Shown here: positions 25,248 to 34,416 of the stretch, piece by piece
How positions within the stretch are numbered: the first letter of the stretch is position 1
Layout of the letters: the number at the start of each line of letters is the position of its first letter
Assembly: GCA_002470515.1 (NCBI GenBank)
Contig: DKML01000031.1
Location: 186,001-250,000, forward strand
Source: Proteobacteria bacterium UBA7415
GTDB lineage: Bacteria > Pseudomonadota > Gammaproteobacteria > Arenicellales > Arenicellaceae
DNA length: 64,000 bases
Direction of reading: 5' to 3'
Program-made: the position numbers and the translations under genes
The notes under the pieces: generated by a model
Told to the model about the DNA's origin: nothing
Database searches by the model: none
The model's input: the letters and a program-made list of their open reading frames with translations, nothing else

Positions 25248-27488
25248 CTACACTTTCTCAAGCATTAGCAAAGCACTGGCAAAGTCACCCTTAGGCATAT
25301 AGTTACTGTAATCTAGACGGCCCTCTTGGTGTTGCATAGCGTCTACAAATGGTAAATCTATACCTCTATTAAGTAACTCGTCTCCGGCAAATTCGGGCTG
25401 GCCTTGCTTCCAAATGGGGGACATCAAACGATATCGAGCGCCCGCCTCTAAACCGACTAAACGCGCCCTACGCAGAGCTTGGTTAGGACCGGACAGTATA
25501 TGAAAACAGCCTACGTAGACTCGGCTTAGATCTGGTGAGTTAAGTTGCCAAACCACTTCGTTTGCTGAATATCTAAGCCTGTGCAATTGGCCGGACACCA
25601 CATCTTGCGCGCTTGCTTTATACAACTGGACATAATGCTTTATCTCTTCATGGTCTTTCTCTAAGTCTGCCTTATTCAACGATAATCCGCGAGCCGCACA
25701 GAAAAAACCAACTTCCGCACGCGTCTTTATAGATACGTTGCGCGCATTCTGATGGCTCGGTACGGGGCCAATATAGGACGCCATCGCACTCTGAGGGTAA
25801 ATATGTGACGCACCGTTGAAAACGCCTAACCTTCCTATCGGCTCAGACATATCGCTTACCCACCCCTGTGCCATAAAACTAAGCATACCTAAGTCGAAGC
25901 GATTTCCGCCCGAAGCGCAGTTCTCAAACAATACCTCAGGATGCTTTTTGATGATTCGGCGGACTAATGTGTAAACACCCAAGATATAGCGGTGCGCAAC
26001 TTCTTGTTGCTGGGCCGAACTCCAAACGGGCGAACCCAACTCTGTCATCGTTCGGTTCATGTCCCATTTAACATAGTCAATCTGCCCACTAGACAGAAAG
26101 TCGTCTATGCGCTCAAATAAGTACTCCACCACTTCTGGGTTAGACAGATCAAGAATGAGCTGTTGGCGCCCTGTAGATAATGTTCGATGCGGAACTTGCA
26201 ATATCCATTGCGGATGCGCTCTGTATAAATCACTTTTGCGGTTTACCATTTCGGGCTCAAACCATAAACCGAATTTTAGACCCAAATCTCTAACGCGTTT
26301 GGCGGCTGACGCCATGCCGTTAGGAAACTTTTCTTCGTCAGAAAACCAGTCACCCAACGAAGACGTGTCGTCGGCTCGGCCTTTAAACCAGCCATCATCC
26401 AGAACCAGCATTTCTACGCCAACATCCTTGGCCTTATGTGCAAGCTCGACTACGGCATCTTCTGACACATCAAAATAGTGCGCCTCCCAAGAATTAAGAT
26501 ACGTTGGTCGAGCAACGCCCTGAAACTGCTTCGGTATAACTTTACTATTAATAAAGCCATGCCATACCGCGCTCATACCATTTAGGCCTTTATCACTAAA
26601 TACTTGTACGACTTCGGGGCACGCAAAACTTGTGTTTGGCTCTAACTGCCAACTAAAATTGAAAGGACTAATGCCCGCATTAATTCGCACACTGTCGAAT
26701 TCACCCCGTTCGACATTAAAGGCGTGAGAGCCACTGTACATCAACGCAAAGCTATAGCTATCGCCGTATGATTCGGTCGTATGTGGGTGGGTAATGATTA
26801 ATGCAGGATTATGCGAATTGCTGCTTGTGCCTTTGTTAGATTCAACAACAAATCGCCCTGACTCAATTGAGTGGCGTATTTGTTCGAACTCGCGAGACCA
26901 AGAACCTTTAAAATGCAGAAGCTCGTAATCATCCACAGGCAGGTCAAAATTAGTGCTTAACGCCTGATCCAAAACAATCGTATTTTGTCCCTCGTTACGC
27001 AACACCACCGAACGTGTGATCGCATCGTGGTCGGCGTAAACTGTGTAGTAAAGCTCTACAACCAACCCATAGACATTGTCTTTAAGTACCACCTTAATCG
27101 TTTCACTACCGCCCGCCGCAGCTTGTGGAAGCTCTCCTAGATCTGGTTTGCCTGTGCTTACTTGGTAAGAATCATAAAGCGGAGAAAAAGTACTGTTGCC
27201 ATCATGATTGCGAGCATGCAGCGTCGGGGAGCGGTTATCTGACCGTCCGAATACCGCAAACTCTTGAGGTGTATCGTCAAGGCAATAATTTAGGTTCGCC
27301 TCAAACTCTAATGTACACGCTCTAAATACCCGCCTAGGTACTACGGAATTTTCTTCTAAACCTGCGATAGCCGCACCAAAGAAAAGATGCTCCAAGATAC
27401 CTTCTGGAGAAACTCTGAAGGCGTAACTGATGCGACCGTTTGACAAGTGAAAATGCAAGTCGTCGCTAACTGAAACCAATTTATTCAT
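25248..27488 (-). CDS. Alpha-galactosidase, glycoside hydrolase family 36
   Basis: 746 residues, full length for bacterial GH36. An N-terminal beta-sandwich (1-310) is followed by the barrel. It has LDDGWF (364-368), the catalytic nucleophile Asp476 in YVKWDMNR, the CASGGNRFD motif near 524, and the acid/base Asp546 in WVSDMSEP. It releases terminal alpha-galactose from melibiose- or raffinose-like sugars. No signal peptide is seen, so it is cytoplasmic and needs an importer that is not obvious here. A fucose- or N-acetylgalactosamine-active GH36 variant cannot be excluded. Confidence 0.93.
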   Translation of the reverse strand: MNKLVSVSDDLHFHLSNGRISYAFRVSPEGILEHLFFGAAIAGLEENSVVPRRVFRACTLEFEANLNYCLDDTPQEFAVFGRSDNRSPTLHARNHDGNSTFSPLYDSYQVSTGKPDLGELPQAAAGGSETIKVVLKDNVYGLVVELYYTVYADHDAITRSVVLRNEGQNTIVLDQALSTNFDLPVDDYELLHFKGSWSREFEQIRHSIESGRFVVESNKGTSSNSHNPALIITHPHTTESYGDSYSFALMYSGSHAFNVERGEFDSVRINAGISPFNFSWQLEPNTSFACPEVVQVFSDKGLNGMSAVWHGFINSKVIPKQFQGVARPTYLNSWEAHYFDVSEDAVVELAHKAKDVGVEMLVLDDGWFKGRADDTSSLGDWFSDEEKFPNGMASAAKRVRDLGLKFGLWFEPEMVNRKSDLYRAHPQWILQVPHRTLSTGRQQLILDLSNPEVVEYLFERIDDFLSSGQIDYVKWDMNRTMTELGSPVWSSAQQQEVAHRYILGVYTLVRRIIKKHPEVLFENCASGGNRFDLGMLSFMAQGWVSDMSEPIGRLGVFNGASHIYPQSAMASYIGPVPSHQNARNVSIKTRAEVGFFCAARGLSLNKADLEKDHEEIKHYVQLYKASAQDVVSGQLHRLRYSANEVVWQLNSPDLSRVYVGCFHILSGPNQALRRARLVGLEAGARYRLMSPIWKQGQPEFAGDELLNRGIDLPFVDAMQHQEGRLDYSNYMPKGDFASALLMLEKV

Positions 27489-27665
27489 AACAGGTTGGAT
27501 TTGATTTAACTAAGTAACCATCAGCGCGATGCTGTTGTCTAAACACGTTACCGCGAAAACATTTGTGTCAGTTTACACTACGCTGTTGGGTGTTAAGTAT
27601 GTTCAAGTTAGTTGACTTCAATTGGTTTTTTTAGACGCACGCTCAAGGCAAGCCAATGCTCGCCG

Positions 27666-28115
27666 CTAAAGTCTAGCCGATGCCAATAGATGCGCGCCTG
27701 CACCCTTATACGCTTCCGCGTCGCCTGGATTATACAGCTGACATTTCTCCAAAGATAAACATCCACAACCGATGCACCCATCTAGCTTTCCGCGCAGTTC
27801 TTCTAGGGCTCGAATTCGATCGTCAATTTCGCGCCCAAACAGTGTTGCTAGTTCCGTCCAGTCTGCTTGCGTTGGCGTACGCTTGTTGGGCAGGCTGCCA
27901 AGCGCAGTCTTTATTTGCACCAGCGTGTAGCCTAAATTTTGTGAAATCAAAATAAAGGCCACTCGCCGAATCGTAGAGCGATGAAACAACCGATGACCAC
28001 TTGGCGCACGCACCGCAGGTATTAAGCCTTCGTCAGCGTAAAAACGCAGGGCGGATACCGTAGCGCCAGTTCTCTTGGCAACGTAACCAATAGTTTTAAG
28101 TGCTTTATCTTCCAT
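27666..28115 (-). CDS. soxR: Redox-sensitive MerR-family regulator SoxR
   Basis: 149 residues from the ATG at 28115; an in-frame start 42 bp upstream would overrun the usual length. A MerR helix-turn-helix lies at 8-75 (TIGYVAKRTGATVSALRFYADEGLI), followed by the dimerisation helix. The [2Fe-2S] motif is complete: Cys114, 117, 119 and 125 in GCIGCGCLSLEKC, then NPGD as in E. coli SoxR. It is oxidised by superoxide or redox-cycling compounds and then activates its target. It is divergent from the VOC gene, with a perfect SoxR box between them. Confidence 0.96.
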   Translation of the reverse strand: MEDKALKTIGYVAKRTGATVSALRFYADEGLIPAVRAPSGHRLFHRSTIRRVAFILISQNLGYTLVQIKTALGSLPNKRTPTQADWTELATLFGREIDDRIRALEELRGKLDGCIGCGCLSLEKCQLYNPGDAEAYKGAGAHLLASARL

Positions 28116-28188
28116 CACCAATATCCGTAAGCAAGAGTTTCCGTAGATAAGTCTCAAGAGGGCTGTTCAAAAAAACTGTATAAACCCC

Positions 28189-28219
28189 TTGATCTCAAGT
28201 TAACTTGAGATATTAGAGT
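28189..28219 (+). promoter_or_regulatory. SoxR-dependent promoter with perfect 20-bp SoxR box
   Basis: The box ATCTCAAGTTAACTTGAGAT (28192-28211) is perfectly symmetric, and its core equals that of the E. coli soxS operator. It sits between -35 TTGATC (28189-28194) and -10 TAGAGT (28214-28219) with a 19-bp spacer. That is the stretched spacing known for MerR/SoxR-activated promoters. It drives the VOC gene starting at 28261. Confidence 0.93.
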
Positions 28220-28260
28220 ACGCCTATGAAATTAACCAATCAAGCTTAGAGAGGATTATT

Positions 28261-28641
28261 ATGAGCAATTTTTTAGAACACACTAACCTTACCGTACGCA
28301 ACCCTGGCGACCTTGCAGACAAGCTCGTTAACATCTTTGACTGGAAAGTACGCTGGAGCGGAGAAGCACTGAATAACGGTCACACCGTACACGTTGGTAG
28401 CGACACATCTTATTTAGCACTCTACACACCTGTGTCACTAGACGACTCTAAGGAGCGAGACGACACACTGCTAAACAATTTGAACCACTTGGGCATTGTG
28501 GTTGACGACCTAGATGCAATCGAAGCGAAGGTTGTGGCAATGGGATACGAACCGTTCGGGCGTAGAGAGTATGAACCGGGTAAGCGTTTCTATTTTCTGG
28601 CTGACGATGACATCGAATTAGAAGTTATTTCGTACGTCTAG
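28261..28641 (+). CDS. VOC (glyoxalase/bleomycin resistance) family protein, SoxR-regulated
   Basis: 126 residues forming one vicinal-oxygen-chelate unit pair: EHTNLTVRNPGDLADKLVNIFDWKVRW at the start, then NHLGIVVDDLD and ELEVISYV with a terminal metal-ligand-type Glu. Members isomerise, thiol-conjugate or bind small electrophiles and antibiotics. The SoxR promoter in front of it indicates induction by redox-active compounds, so detoxification is a fair inference. The exact substrate is unknown. Confidence 0.85.
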   Translation: MSNFLEHTNLTVRNPGDLADKLVNIFDWKVRWSGEALNNGHTVHVGSDTSYLALYTPVSLDDSKERDDTLLNNLNHLGIVVDDLDAIEAKVVAMGYEPFGRREYEPGKRFYFLADDDIELEVISYV

Positions 28642-28694
28642 TCCGGGTACCGACTGGATACCGTCCGGGTTCTGCCCAAGTACTCCAAAATCTA

Positions 28695-28723
28695 AAAAGG
28701 GCTAGTCGTTGACTAGCCCTTTT
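28695..28723. terminator. Bidirectional terminator between VOC and sapC-like genes
   Basis: AAAAGGGCTAGTC (28695-28707) pairs perfectly with GACTAGCCCTTTT (28711-28723) around a GTT loop. The runs of A and T at the two ends serve both converging transcripts. Confidence 0.92.
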
Positions 28724-28751
28724 CGCAGGAGTCAGGGTATGTGCGTTAACC

Positions 28752-29537
28752 TCAATGAGCTACTTGTTGAGAATGGGGCTCTACTTTTACATCCACTATT
28801 TTAATCGTGCCATCCTTTAAGTTGTGACGCTTAGCTAAACTATTGACCTGAAAGACCGAAAACAACATTGCGTAGATCGACACTAAGAAGCCGTTCTCCC
28901 TTAACGCTAATATTGTTTCGTCTGACAACTCGTTGAATTTTTCTTCGTTGATTGTATGCAGACCTTTGAGCGTGTGCTCATTATTGTCGGCAAACCTAAG
29001 CACAACATTAACTTCGCGGATCAACCCTAGCTCATCAAGCTGCTTAGTAAAACGATACGTAAATACTTCGTTTTTAATATCAGCATCCAACTGTGCTGTA
29101 ACACTGCTAAGGTAATCAGTCGCATTGCCGTCTTCATCAAACAATGCATCACCTGACTCTTTGCTAAAGACTGAACTTTCTGGATCAATGCCAACAGAGT
29201 AGCCCTCTTTGCCTTGCCCTGCGACCGTCAAGAACATCGGAAAAGTACGCATTGCGCTAGGCACGTAGACACTGTCCCACTGACCGTCTACTACAAACAA
29301 ATTCACGTTCTGCTCGAAACTGGTGATAGCCGATAACGCCCAAAGTGGACTATCACTATCAGGTTGTTTCGAACGCATAAGAAACACCGGAAAAGCGGAA
29401 AGCGCTTGACCAAGCTCGTTCACTTTTACGCCAATAATATGTTGTTTCGATGCTTGGCTGATTGCAGCACCTGGTACGACCTTAAGGTCACCATGAATAT
29501 TCTGGTTTAGTTCCACTAACTCTCTTTTTTTAGTCAT
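28752..29537 (-). CDS. SapC family protein
   Basis: 261 residues of the SapC (S-layer-associated) family, recognised by SAFPVFLMRS, WALSAITSFEQNVNLFV and YVPSAMRTFPMFL. No signal peptide or membrane helix is visible. In marine gammaproteobacteria and Caulobacter such genes usually lie beside TonB receptors, tryptophan-halogenase-like and Pass1 genes in nutrient-uptake clusters; the function is not established. Here it follows the FAD reductase by 65 bp on the same strand, probably as one operon. Confidence 0.8.
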   Translation of the reverse strand: MTKKRELVELNQNIHGDLKVVPGAAISQASKQHIIGVKVNELGQALSAFPVFLMRSKQPDSDSPLWALSAITSFEQNVNLFVVDGQWDSVYVPSAMRTFPMFLTVAGQGKEGYSVGIDPESSVFSKESGDALFDEDGNATDYLSSVTAQLDADIKNEVFTYRFTKQLDELGLIREVNVVLRFADNNEHTLKGLHTINEEKFNELSDETILALRENGFLVSIYAMLFSVFQVNSLAKRHNLKDGTIKIVDVKVEPHSQQVAH

Positions 29538-29602
29538 GTTGTTTATTAGGATTCCTAACTAGTGTTTTCAAAACGGGTTTTGGTATGGAGGTCACTTTTG
29601 CG

Positions 29603-30841
29603 CTAACTATCAAGCAACGACTTAATGCTGATATCAGTGTTGGCAATATCAGCAGGATCTAGCCTAGCCTTAGCGGCAACCAGCCTTTTGCCAATCATAA
29701 ATTCTGCGGGTGAGTTTATTGCATCTATCGCAATTAAACGTCCTTCATGCAGATAAAAAACCGAGAATTTTCGACTACTTTGATCACCACGCACTATCGT
29801 TTGGTCATAATCCTGCAACAACCCAACAGTTTGTAGCTTTACGTCATACTGATCAGACCAAAACCATGGAACTGAATCGTATTTAACCGGCGCTCCACAG
29901 ATAGAAGCGGCTGCTACCTTAGCCTGCTCAGAAGCATTTGGCACAGACTCCAACCTTATTCTGCGTTCGTACAGGGGGCTTGGATGATTACAGCAATCAC
30001 CAATAGCGTAGATATTCGGTTGACTAGTTTGGGTAAACTCATCGACCAATATTCCATTGTCACATTCAATACCAGCATCTAACGCTAATTCAACATTGGG
30101 CACTACACCGATGCCTACAATCACATTATCAAACTCAATAAAGTTGCCGTCATTCAGCAATGCTCTTGAGCCTTCCGAGTCATGTACCAATTCTTGTAGC
30201 CCGACATCAAGTTGAATGTGAACACCCTCTTCTCTATGCACCCTTTGATAGAACTCGGAAATTACTGGGCTTGTTACTCGTGCCAGGACTCGGTCTTGTG
30301 CTTCTAGCACGGTAACATCTACACCTTGCTTGACCGCCGAAGCCGCGATCTCGAGACCTATATAGCCAGCCCCTACAATCAAAAGCTTTGTTCCCGGTAG
30401 AACGTTAGCGCGAATAACGTCCACATCATGCAACGTACGTAGATAAAACACATTGTCTTCTTCGGCACCCCCAACAGGCAGATGCCTAGCACGTGTGCCC
30501 GTACTCAAGATCAGATGAGAGTAGTTAACTCGCTCATGATCAGCCAACTCAACTTGACGGTTCTCGACATCTAGCGCCAGTGCTCTGACGCCCAGACGAA
30601 AAGTGACGCCCGCTTTGTCATATGATTCTTTCGGACGTATTAATAACTTCTCGGCCGCCACATCGCCCTTAAAATAAGCTTTAGAAAGAGGTGGTCGTTG
30701 ATAAGGTAAATGCAACTCATCACCGATTACTGTAATACCGTGCACCCACCCTTGTTTACGTAGCTGCATTACAGTCTCGGCTGCCGCGTGGCTAGCACCT
30801 ATGATTACAACATCAGCAACTGCATTATTTTTGTCAACCAT
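29603..30841 (-). CDS. FAD-dependent NAD(P)H:ferredoxin/rubredoxin-type reductase
   Basis: About 412 residues of the pyridine nucleotide-disulfide family. The FAD motif VVIIGASHAAAETVMQLRKQG is at the start; its GASHAA has Ser and His where GAGHAG is usual. The NAD motif is LLIVGAGYIGLEIAASAVKQG, and the second FAD motif is NIYAIGDCCNHPSP. A C-terminal reductase domain follows. It resembles BphA4/ThcD-like ferredoxin reductases that pass electrons to ferredoxin for oxygenases. No oxygenase or ferredoxin is adjacent. The ATG at 30841 is chosen since the 21 residues from 30904 fall outside the domain and lack a ribosome-binding site. Confidence 0.85.
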   Translation of the reverse strand: MVDKNNAVADVVIIGASHAAAETVMQLRKQGWVHGITVIGDELHLPYQRPPLSKAYFKGDVAAEKLLIRPKESYDKAGVTFRLGVRALALDVENRQVELADHERVNYSHLILSTGTRARHLPVGGAEEDNVFYLRTLHDVDVIRANVLPGTKLLIVGAGYIGLEIAASAVKQGVDVTVLEAQDRVLARVTSPVISEFYQRVHREEGVHIQLDVGLQELVHDSEGSRALLNDGNFIEFDNVIVGIGVVPNVELALDAGIECDNGILVDEFTQTSQPNIYAIGDCCNHPSPLYERRIRLESVPNASEQAKVAAASICGAPVKYDSVPWFWSDQYDVKLQTVGLLQDYDQTIVRGDQSSRKFSVFYLHEGRLIAIDAINSPAEFMIGKRLVAAKARLDPADIANTDISIKSLLDS

Positions 30842-31070
30842 GGCTGTATGAGCTCTTTCTGTTAATACTGGGTAGGGTGTCCACTCATGTAGTAAATCAC
30901 CCAATTAATGTAGCTAGCTTTGTGTAGCTAATGTTACGTGCCTAATGTTACGTGCCTAATTTTACCAACCTAGTTTAACGTATGTAACAACTTGCGCACT
31001 TCTACGTCTAAACAAACATTCATTGGTATACTCTGTTGCAGTCTAGTCAGCCACCACTAAAATGTAAATC

Positions 31071-32042
31071 GTGACTCTTGTGCAAACACCCTTTTTCGGC
31101 GCTAAAACTGTCTATTTAACGGCCATCACCTTACTTGTTGGTTTCGCTAACGCTACGTACGCGTTAGGCGAAGAAACAAGGCCGCAAGTGATTGCCGATG
31201 TCAATTTTTGCTACACACCAAGTCGGGAAAATACAGCGTACTCTGAGCTACTTAAAACCGAAGTAGATTCCCCAAACAAACTAATTGCCTATGGCGACTC
31301 GCCTCTCCAGTTTGGTGAGCTTTGGCTACCCTACAATAGTACTAACCCACCCCTAGTTATTTTTGTACACGGTGGTTGTTGGCTGAATGCATACGACATA
31401 CAACATTCTCATGCGTTAAGCACAGGCTTACGCCGCTCTGGTTATGCGGTTTGGTCCATAGAGTATCGCCGCACAGGCGATGAAGGCGGCGGATGGCCTG
31501 GCAGCCTAATGGATGTCACGGCGGCAATACACTACGGCTTGAACAACTTAAACAAGCATGTCGACATCAACAACACTGTTGTTATGGGCCATTCTGCAGG
31601 CGGCCATCTCGCGCTGCTTGCCAGTAGCGATAAGCGCATCGTAAATCGGATAAAAGGAGTTATCGGGCTCGCTGCGATCATCGACCCTGCACTTTATAGC
31701 CAAGGCACCAATAGCTGCGAAAGCGCAACAGCCGACTTTATGGGTGGAACAGCGCTAGAAATACCCGACGCTTACAAAGCCGCAACCGTTGTCGCTAGTA
31801 GTTTACCTACTGACAGTAAGCTGCTCATAGGTAGCGCAGACAGAATTGTATCTAAAACTCAGTCTGAGCAGATTAATATCATGGTGGGCGAAGTAGCTCG
31901 AGCAGGTCACTTTGACTTTATTGACCCTCACAGCTGGGCATTTAGTGGAATACTTAGATCATTGGCAAAGATGCTGCCTGTTGCAGACGTAACTATTGAA
32001 AAAGCACTAGAGGCTACTGACAGAAAAGCGCTTGGCAAATAA
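31071..32042 (+). CDS. Exported alpha/beta hydrolase (BD-FAE/esterase-like)
   Basis: 323 residues with a GTG start. The hydrophobic N-terminus with an ATYA cleavage site suggests export to the periplasm. The fold shows an oxyanion segment VHGGCW, the nucleophile elbow GHSAGGH and a late GHFDFI histidine. These resemble the feruloyl-esterase/kynurenine-formamidase-like group of small acyl hydrolases. Its partner genes run the other way, so it is monocistronic. Substrate unknown. Confidence 0.8.
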   Translation: MTLVQTPFFGAKTVYLTAITLLVGFANATYALGEETRPQVIADVNFCYTPSRENTAYSELLKTEVDSPNKLIAYGDSPLQFGELWLPYNSTNPPLVIFVHGGCWLNAYDIQHSHALSTGLRRSGYAVWSIEYRRTGDEGGGWPGSLMDVTAAIHYGLNNLNKHVDINNTVVMGHSAGGHLALLASSDKRIVNRIKGVIGLAAIIDPALYSQGTNSCESATADFMGGTALEIPDAYKAATVVASSLPTDSKLLIGSADRIVSKTQSEQINIMVGEVARAGHFDFIDPHSWAFSGILRSLAKMLPVADVTIEKALEATDRKALGK

Positions 32043-32075
32043 GCACCAGGCAAAAAGAGCTGACACGCTCTCGGT

Positions 32076-32828
32076 CTAACCGAGTAAGCCGTTTAGTCCA
32101 TCGTAACTTAGTTTGATTCCGAGTAAACCAAGCCCGAAGTATGACAACGCGTAGATTCTGTCCTCGTTAATTTTATCCAACAGCCATATCCCTAGCAATA
32201 CACCTATCGGCGCTAGTGGTATCAGCACCAAGGATGTCAGCACGTTGTCTCTAGAAAATTGACCTAAAGCAGCGTACGGAACTAGCTTCACAACATTCAC
32301 TACTGCGAAGAAGAACGCGAAGGTTGCCATCAAACGACGTTTTTCGAGCCGCTGTGGTAATACAAAAATGCTTATAGGTGGTCCGCCGGCATGTATACCA
32401 AAACTGGTGAACCCGGCTAACCCACCCCACCAAGCTCCACGACCAAGAGTTGGCAGCTTGGGCGCTAGGTTTCTATTCAGAAAGTAGTTGGCAACAAACA
32501 TCACCACCATCACACCTAGCAATAAACGAATCGCCGCATCCGAAAAATACTGAAATGTAAAAGTGCCTACTAAAATTCCAAGCATTGCGCCGGGCAAGGT
32601 TAAACGCAGATTAAGCTCGTCCCATTCTTTCCAAAAGCTCTTAACCGCAACAGCATCCATCACCAGCAAAATGGGCAGTAAGATAGCCGCCGCTTGCAGC
32701 GGCGGCACAGCTAAAGACATCAATGGAACGCTGACTAAACCAAACGCCGATCCCATACCACCTTTGGCCATTCCAAAAAAGATTACAGCAGGTATAGCAA
32801 CTACGTAAAAGAAAGGATCAACAATCAC
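32076..32828 (-). CDS. TauE/SafE (TSUP) family membrane exporter
   Basis: 250 residues, nearly all in about eight hydrophobic segments. The repeated family motif appears as GMAKGGMGSAFGLVSVPL near residue 19 and GGLAGFTSFGIHAGGPPISIFVLPQRL near residue 135. Family members export sulfite, sulfoacetate or other organic anions across the inner membrane. A GTG start is used. It lies 83 bp after scoB on the same strand and may be cotranscribed. A link to organosulfur use in this genome is possible but not shown. Confidence 0.85.
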   Translation of the reverse strand: MIVDPFFYVVAIPAVIFFGMAKGGMGSAFGLVSVPLMSLAVPPLQAAAILLPILLVMDAVAVKSFWKEWDELNLRLTLPGAMLGILVGTFTFQYFSDAAIRLLLGVMVVMFVANYFLNRNLAPKLPTLGRGAWWGGLAGFTSFGIHAGGPPISIFVLPQRLEKRRLMATFAFFFAVVNVVKLVPYAALGQFSRDNVLTSLVLIPLAPIGVLLGIWLLDKINEDRIYALSYFGLGLLGIKLSYDGLNGLLG

Positions 32829-32911
32829 TTAATTATTCCAAGGTCGCTTAACAGTCTAGATTTGTGAATTGCGCACGCTGTGCAGCGATGCTTAGCTTTT
32901 TGTTCCCTTGA

Positions 32912-33595
32912 TTACGGACGATTGAAGGTCATTTCTGGAACGTCACCAGGAATGACTAACTCTCCTGCGGTGAGCGCTTTAATTTCATCAACGCTTACAC
33001 CGGGAGCGCGTTCACGCAAAACAAACTTTCCGTCTTCGATATCCATTAAAGCAAGATCGGTAAGGACTCGTTTGATACAACCTTTTCCGGTAAGGGGGAG
33101 CGTACACTCAGACAATAATTTGGATTGTCCATCCTTAGATGCATGGGTCATCGTCACAATAATGTTGTCCGCGCCGGCAACCAAGTCCATTGCACCACCC
33201 ATGCCTTTAATTAGCTTGCCGGGAATCATGTACGACGCTATGTTGCCTTGGCAATCGACTTCAAAGGCACCCAAAACCGTTAGGTCTACGTGACCGCCAC
33301 GGATCATGGCAAACGAATCGGCCGAAGAAAAAAGCGACGCGCCCGTTACCATGGTAACCGTTTGTTTGCCTGCATTAATTAGATCAGGATCGACTTCTTC
33401 ATCCAAAGGAAACGGCCCCATTCCAAGCAAACCATTCTCTGATTGCAGCATCACCTGCATGTCGCTTGGAATGTAGTTGACGGCCAGCGTAGGAATTCCA
33501 ATGCCTAAATTGACGTAATAACCATCTTGGAATTCTTGGGCAACACGTTGTGCGATTTGTTCGCGAGTTAGACCAGTAGTAACGTTAGTAGCCAT
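32912..33595 (-). CDS. scoB: 3-oxoacid CoA-transferase subunit B
   Basis: 227 residues of the class I CoA-transferase beta chain. The catalytic glutamate lies in the SENGLLGMGP motif, preceded by NLGIGIPTLA. It moves CoA from succinyl-CoA to a 3-oxo acid such as acetoacetate. In Pseudomonas the related dhcAB pair is needed for carnitine growth. Here acetoacetate is expected both from carnitine cleavage and from tyrosine breakdown, so this enzyme can serve both. It is 12 bp after subunit A. Confidence 0.93.
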   Translation of the reverse strand: MATNVTTGLTREQIAQRVAQEFQDGYYVNLGIGIPTLAVNYIPSDMQVMLQSENGLLGMGPFPLDEEVDPDLINAGKQTVTMVTGASLFSSADSFAMIRGGHVDLTVLGAFEVDCQGNIASYMIPGKLIKGMGGAMDLVAGADNIIVTMTHASKDGQSKLLSECTLPLTGKGCIKRVLTDLALMDIEDGKFVLRERAPGVSVDEIKALTAGELVIPGDVPEMTFNRP

Positions 33596-33606
33596 GTCAG
33601 ATTCTC

Positions 33607-34308
33607 CTAAGCACTGCGCACTGTGCGCTGTTCAATTCGTTTCTCAAAACTGCCTTTAATAAGACGGTTTACATATATACCCGGTAGATGAATTTCATCT
33701 GGGTCTAACTCGCCTACCTCAACGATCTCTTCCACTTCAACCACGGCAATTTTGCCTGCGGTGATGGCCATAGGATTGAAGTTACGGGCGGTCTTACGGA
33801 ACATCAAATTACCGAAGCGATCTGCTTTCCACGCCTTGGCAATTGAAAAATCGCCCTGTAACGCTTCTTCAAGAATGTAGTGTCGACCATTGAATTCGCG
33901 TTCTTCTTTACCTTCACCAACTGGCGTACCGTATCCAGTAGCGGTATAGAAAGCGGGGATACCCGCGCCGCCGGCTCGCATTTTTTCGGCAAGTGTTCCT
34001 TGTGGCGTTAGCTCAACCTCTAACTCGCCACTCATCATCTGCGATTCAAACAAAGCGTTCTCGCCAACATAAGATGCGATCATCTTTTTGATTTGTTTAT
34101 CTACAAGCAATAAACCTAAACCTGCGCCATCAACCCCCGCATTATTAGATGCAATAGTTAGACCCTTGGTGCCTTTGCGTTTTATTTCCTTGATCAGGTT
34201 TTCGGGTATGCCACAGAGACCGAAGCCGCCGGCGATTACCGTCATATTGTCTTCAAGGCCCGCAAGGGCCTCTTCATAACTGTTCACTACCTTGTCAAAT
34301 CCGGCCAC
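33607..34308 (-). CDS. scoA: 3-oxoacid CoA-transferase subunit A
   Basis: 233 residues with the alpha-chain signature [16 protein letters not shown] and a glycine-rich [25 protein letters not shown] loop. The GTG start has an AGAGG ribosome-binding site. It is the first gene of scoAB, divergent from a LysR-type regulator 108 bp away, which probably controls it. Confidence 0.93.
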   Translation of the reverse strand: MAGFDKVVNSYEEALAGLEDNMTVIAGGFGLCGIPENLIKEIKRKGTKGLTIASNNAGVDGAGLGLLLVDKQIKKMIASYVGENALFESQMMSGELEVELTPQGTLAEKMRAGGAGIPAFYTATGYGTPVGEGKEEREFNGRHYILEEALQGDFSIAKAWKADRFGNLMFRKTARNFNPMAITAGKIAVVEVEEIVEVGELDPDEIHLPGIYVNRLIKGSFEKRIEQRTVRSA

Positions 34309-34370
34309 GATATACCTCTATAAATTTTGGTTTTGGTTATTATTTGCCTAGACTGCAAGAAATCATTATA

Positions 34371-34408
34371 TTAATCAAATTGTATTTTTTAATGAATTGA
34401 TTGATTAA
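34371..34408. promoter_or_regulatory. Inverted repeat in the scoA-lysR divergent region
   Basis: TTAATCAA (34371-34378) is repeated inverted as TTGATTAA (34401-34408) in a very AT-rich spacer, ending 8 bp before the LysR start codon. It is a plausible operator of the LysR-type regulator, but no experimentally known site was matched. Confidence 0.4.
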
Positions 34409-34416
34409 ATCTATTA

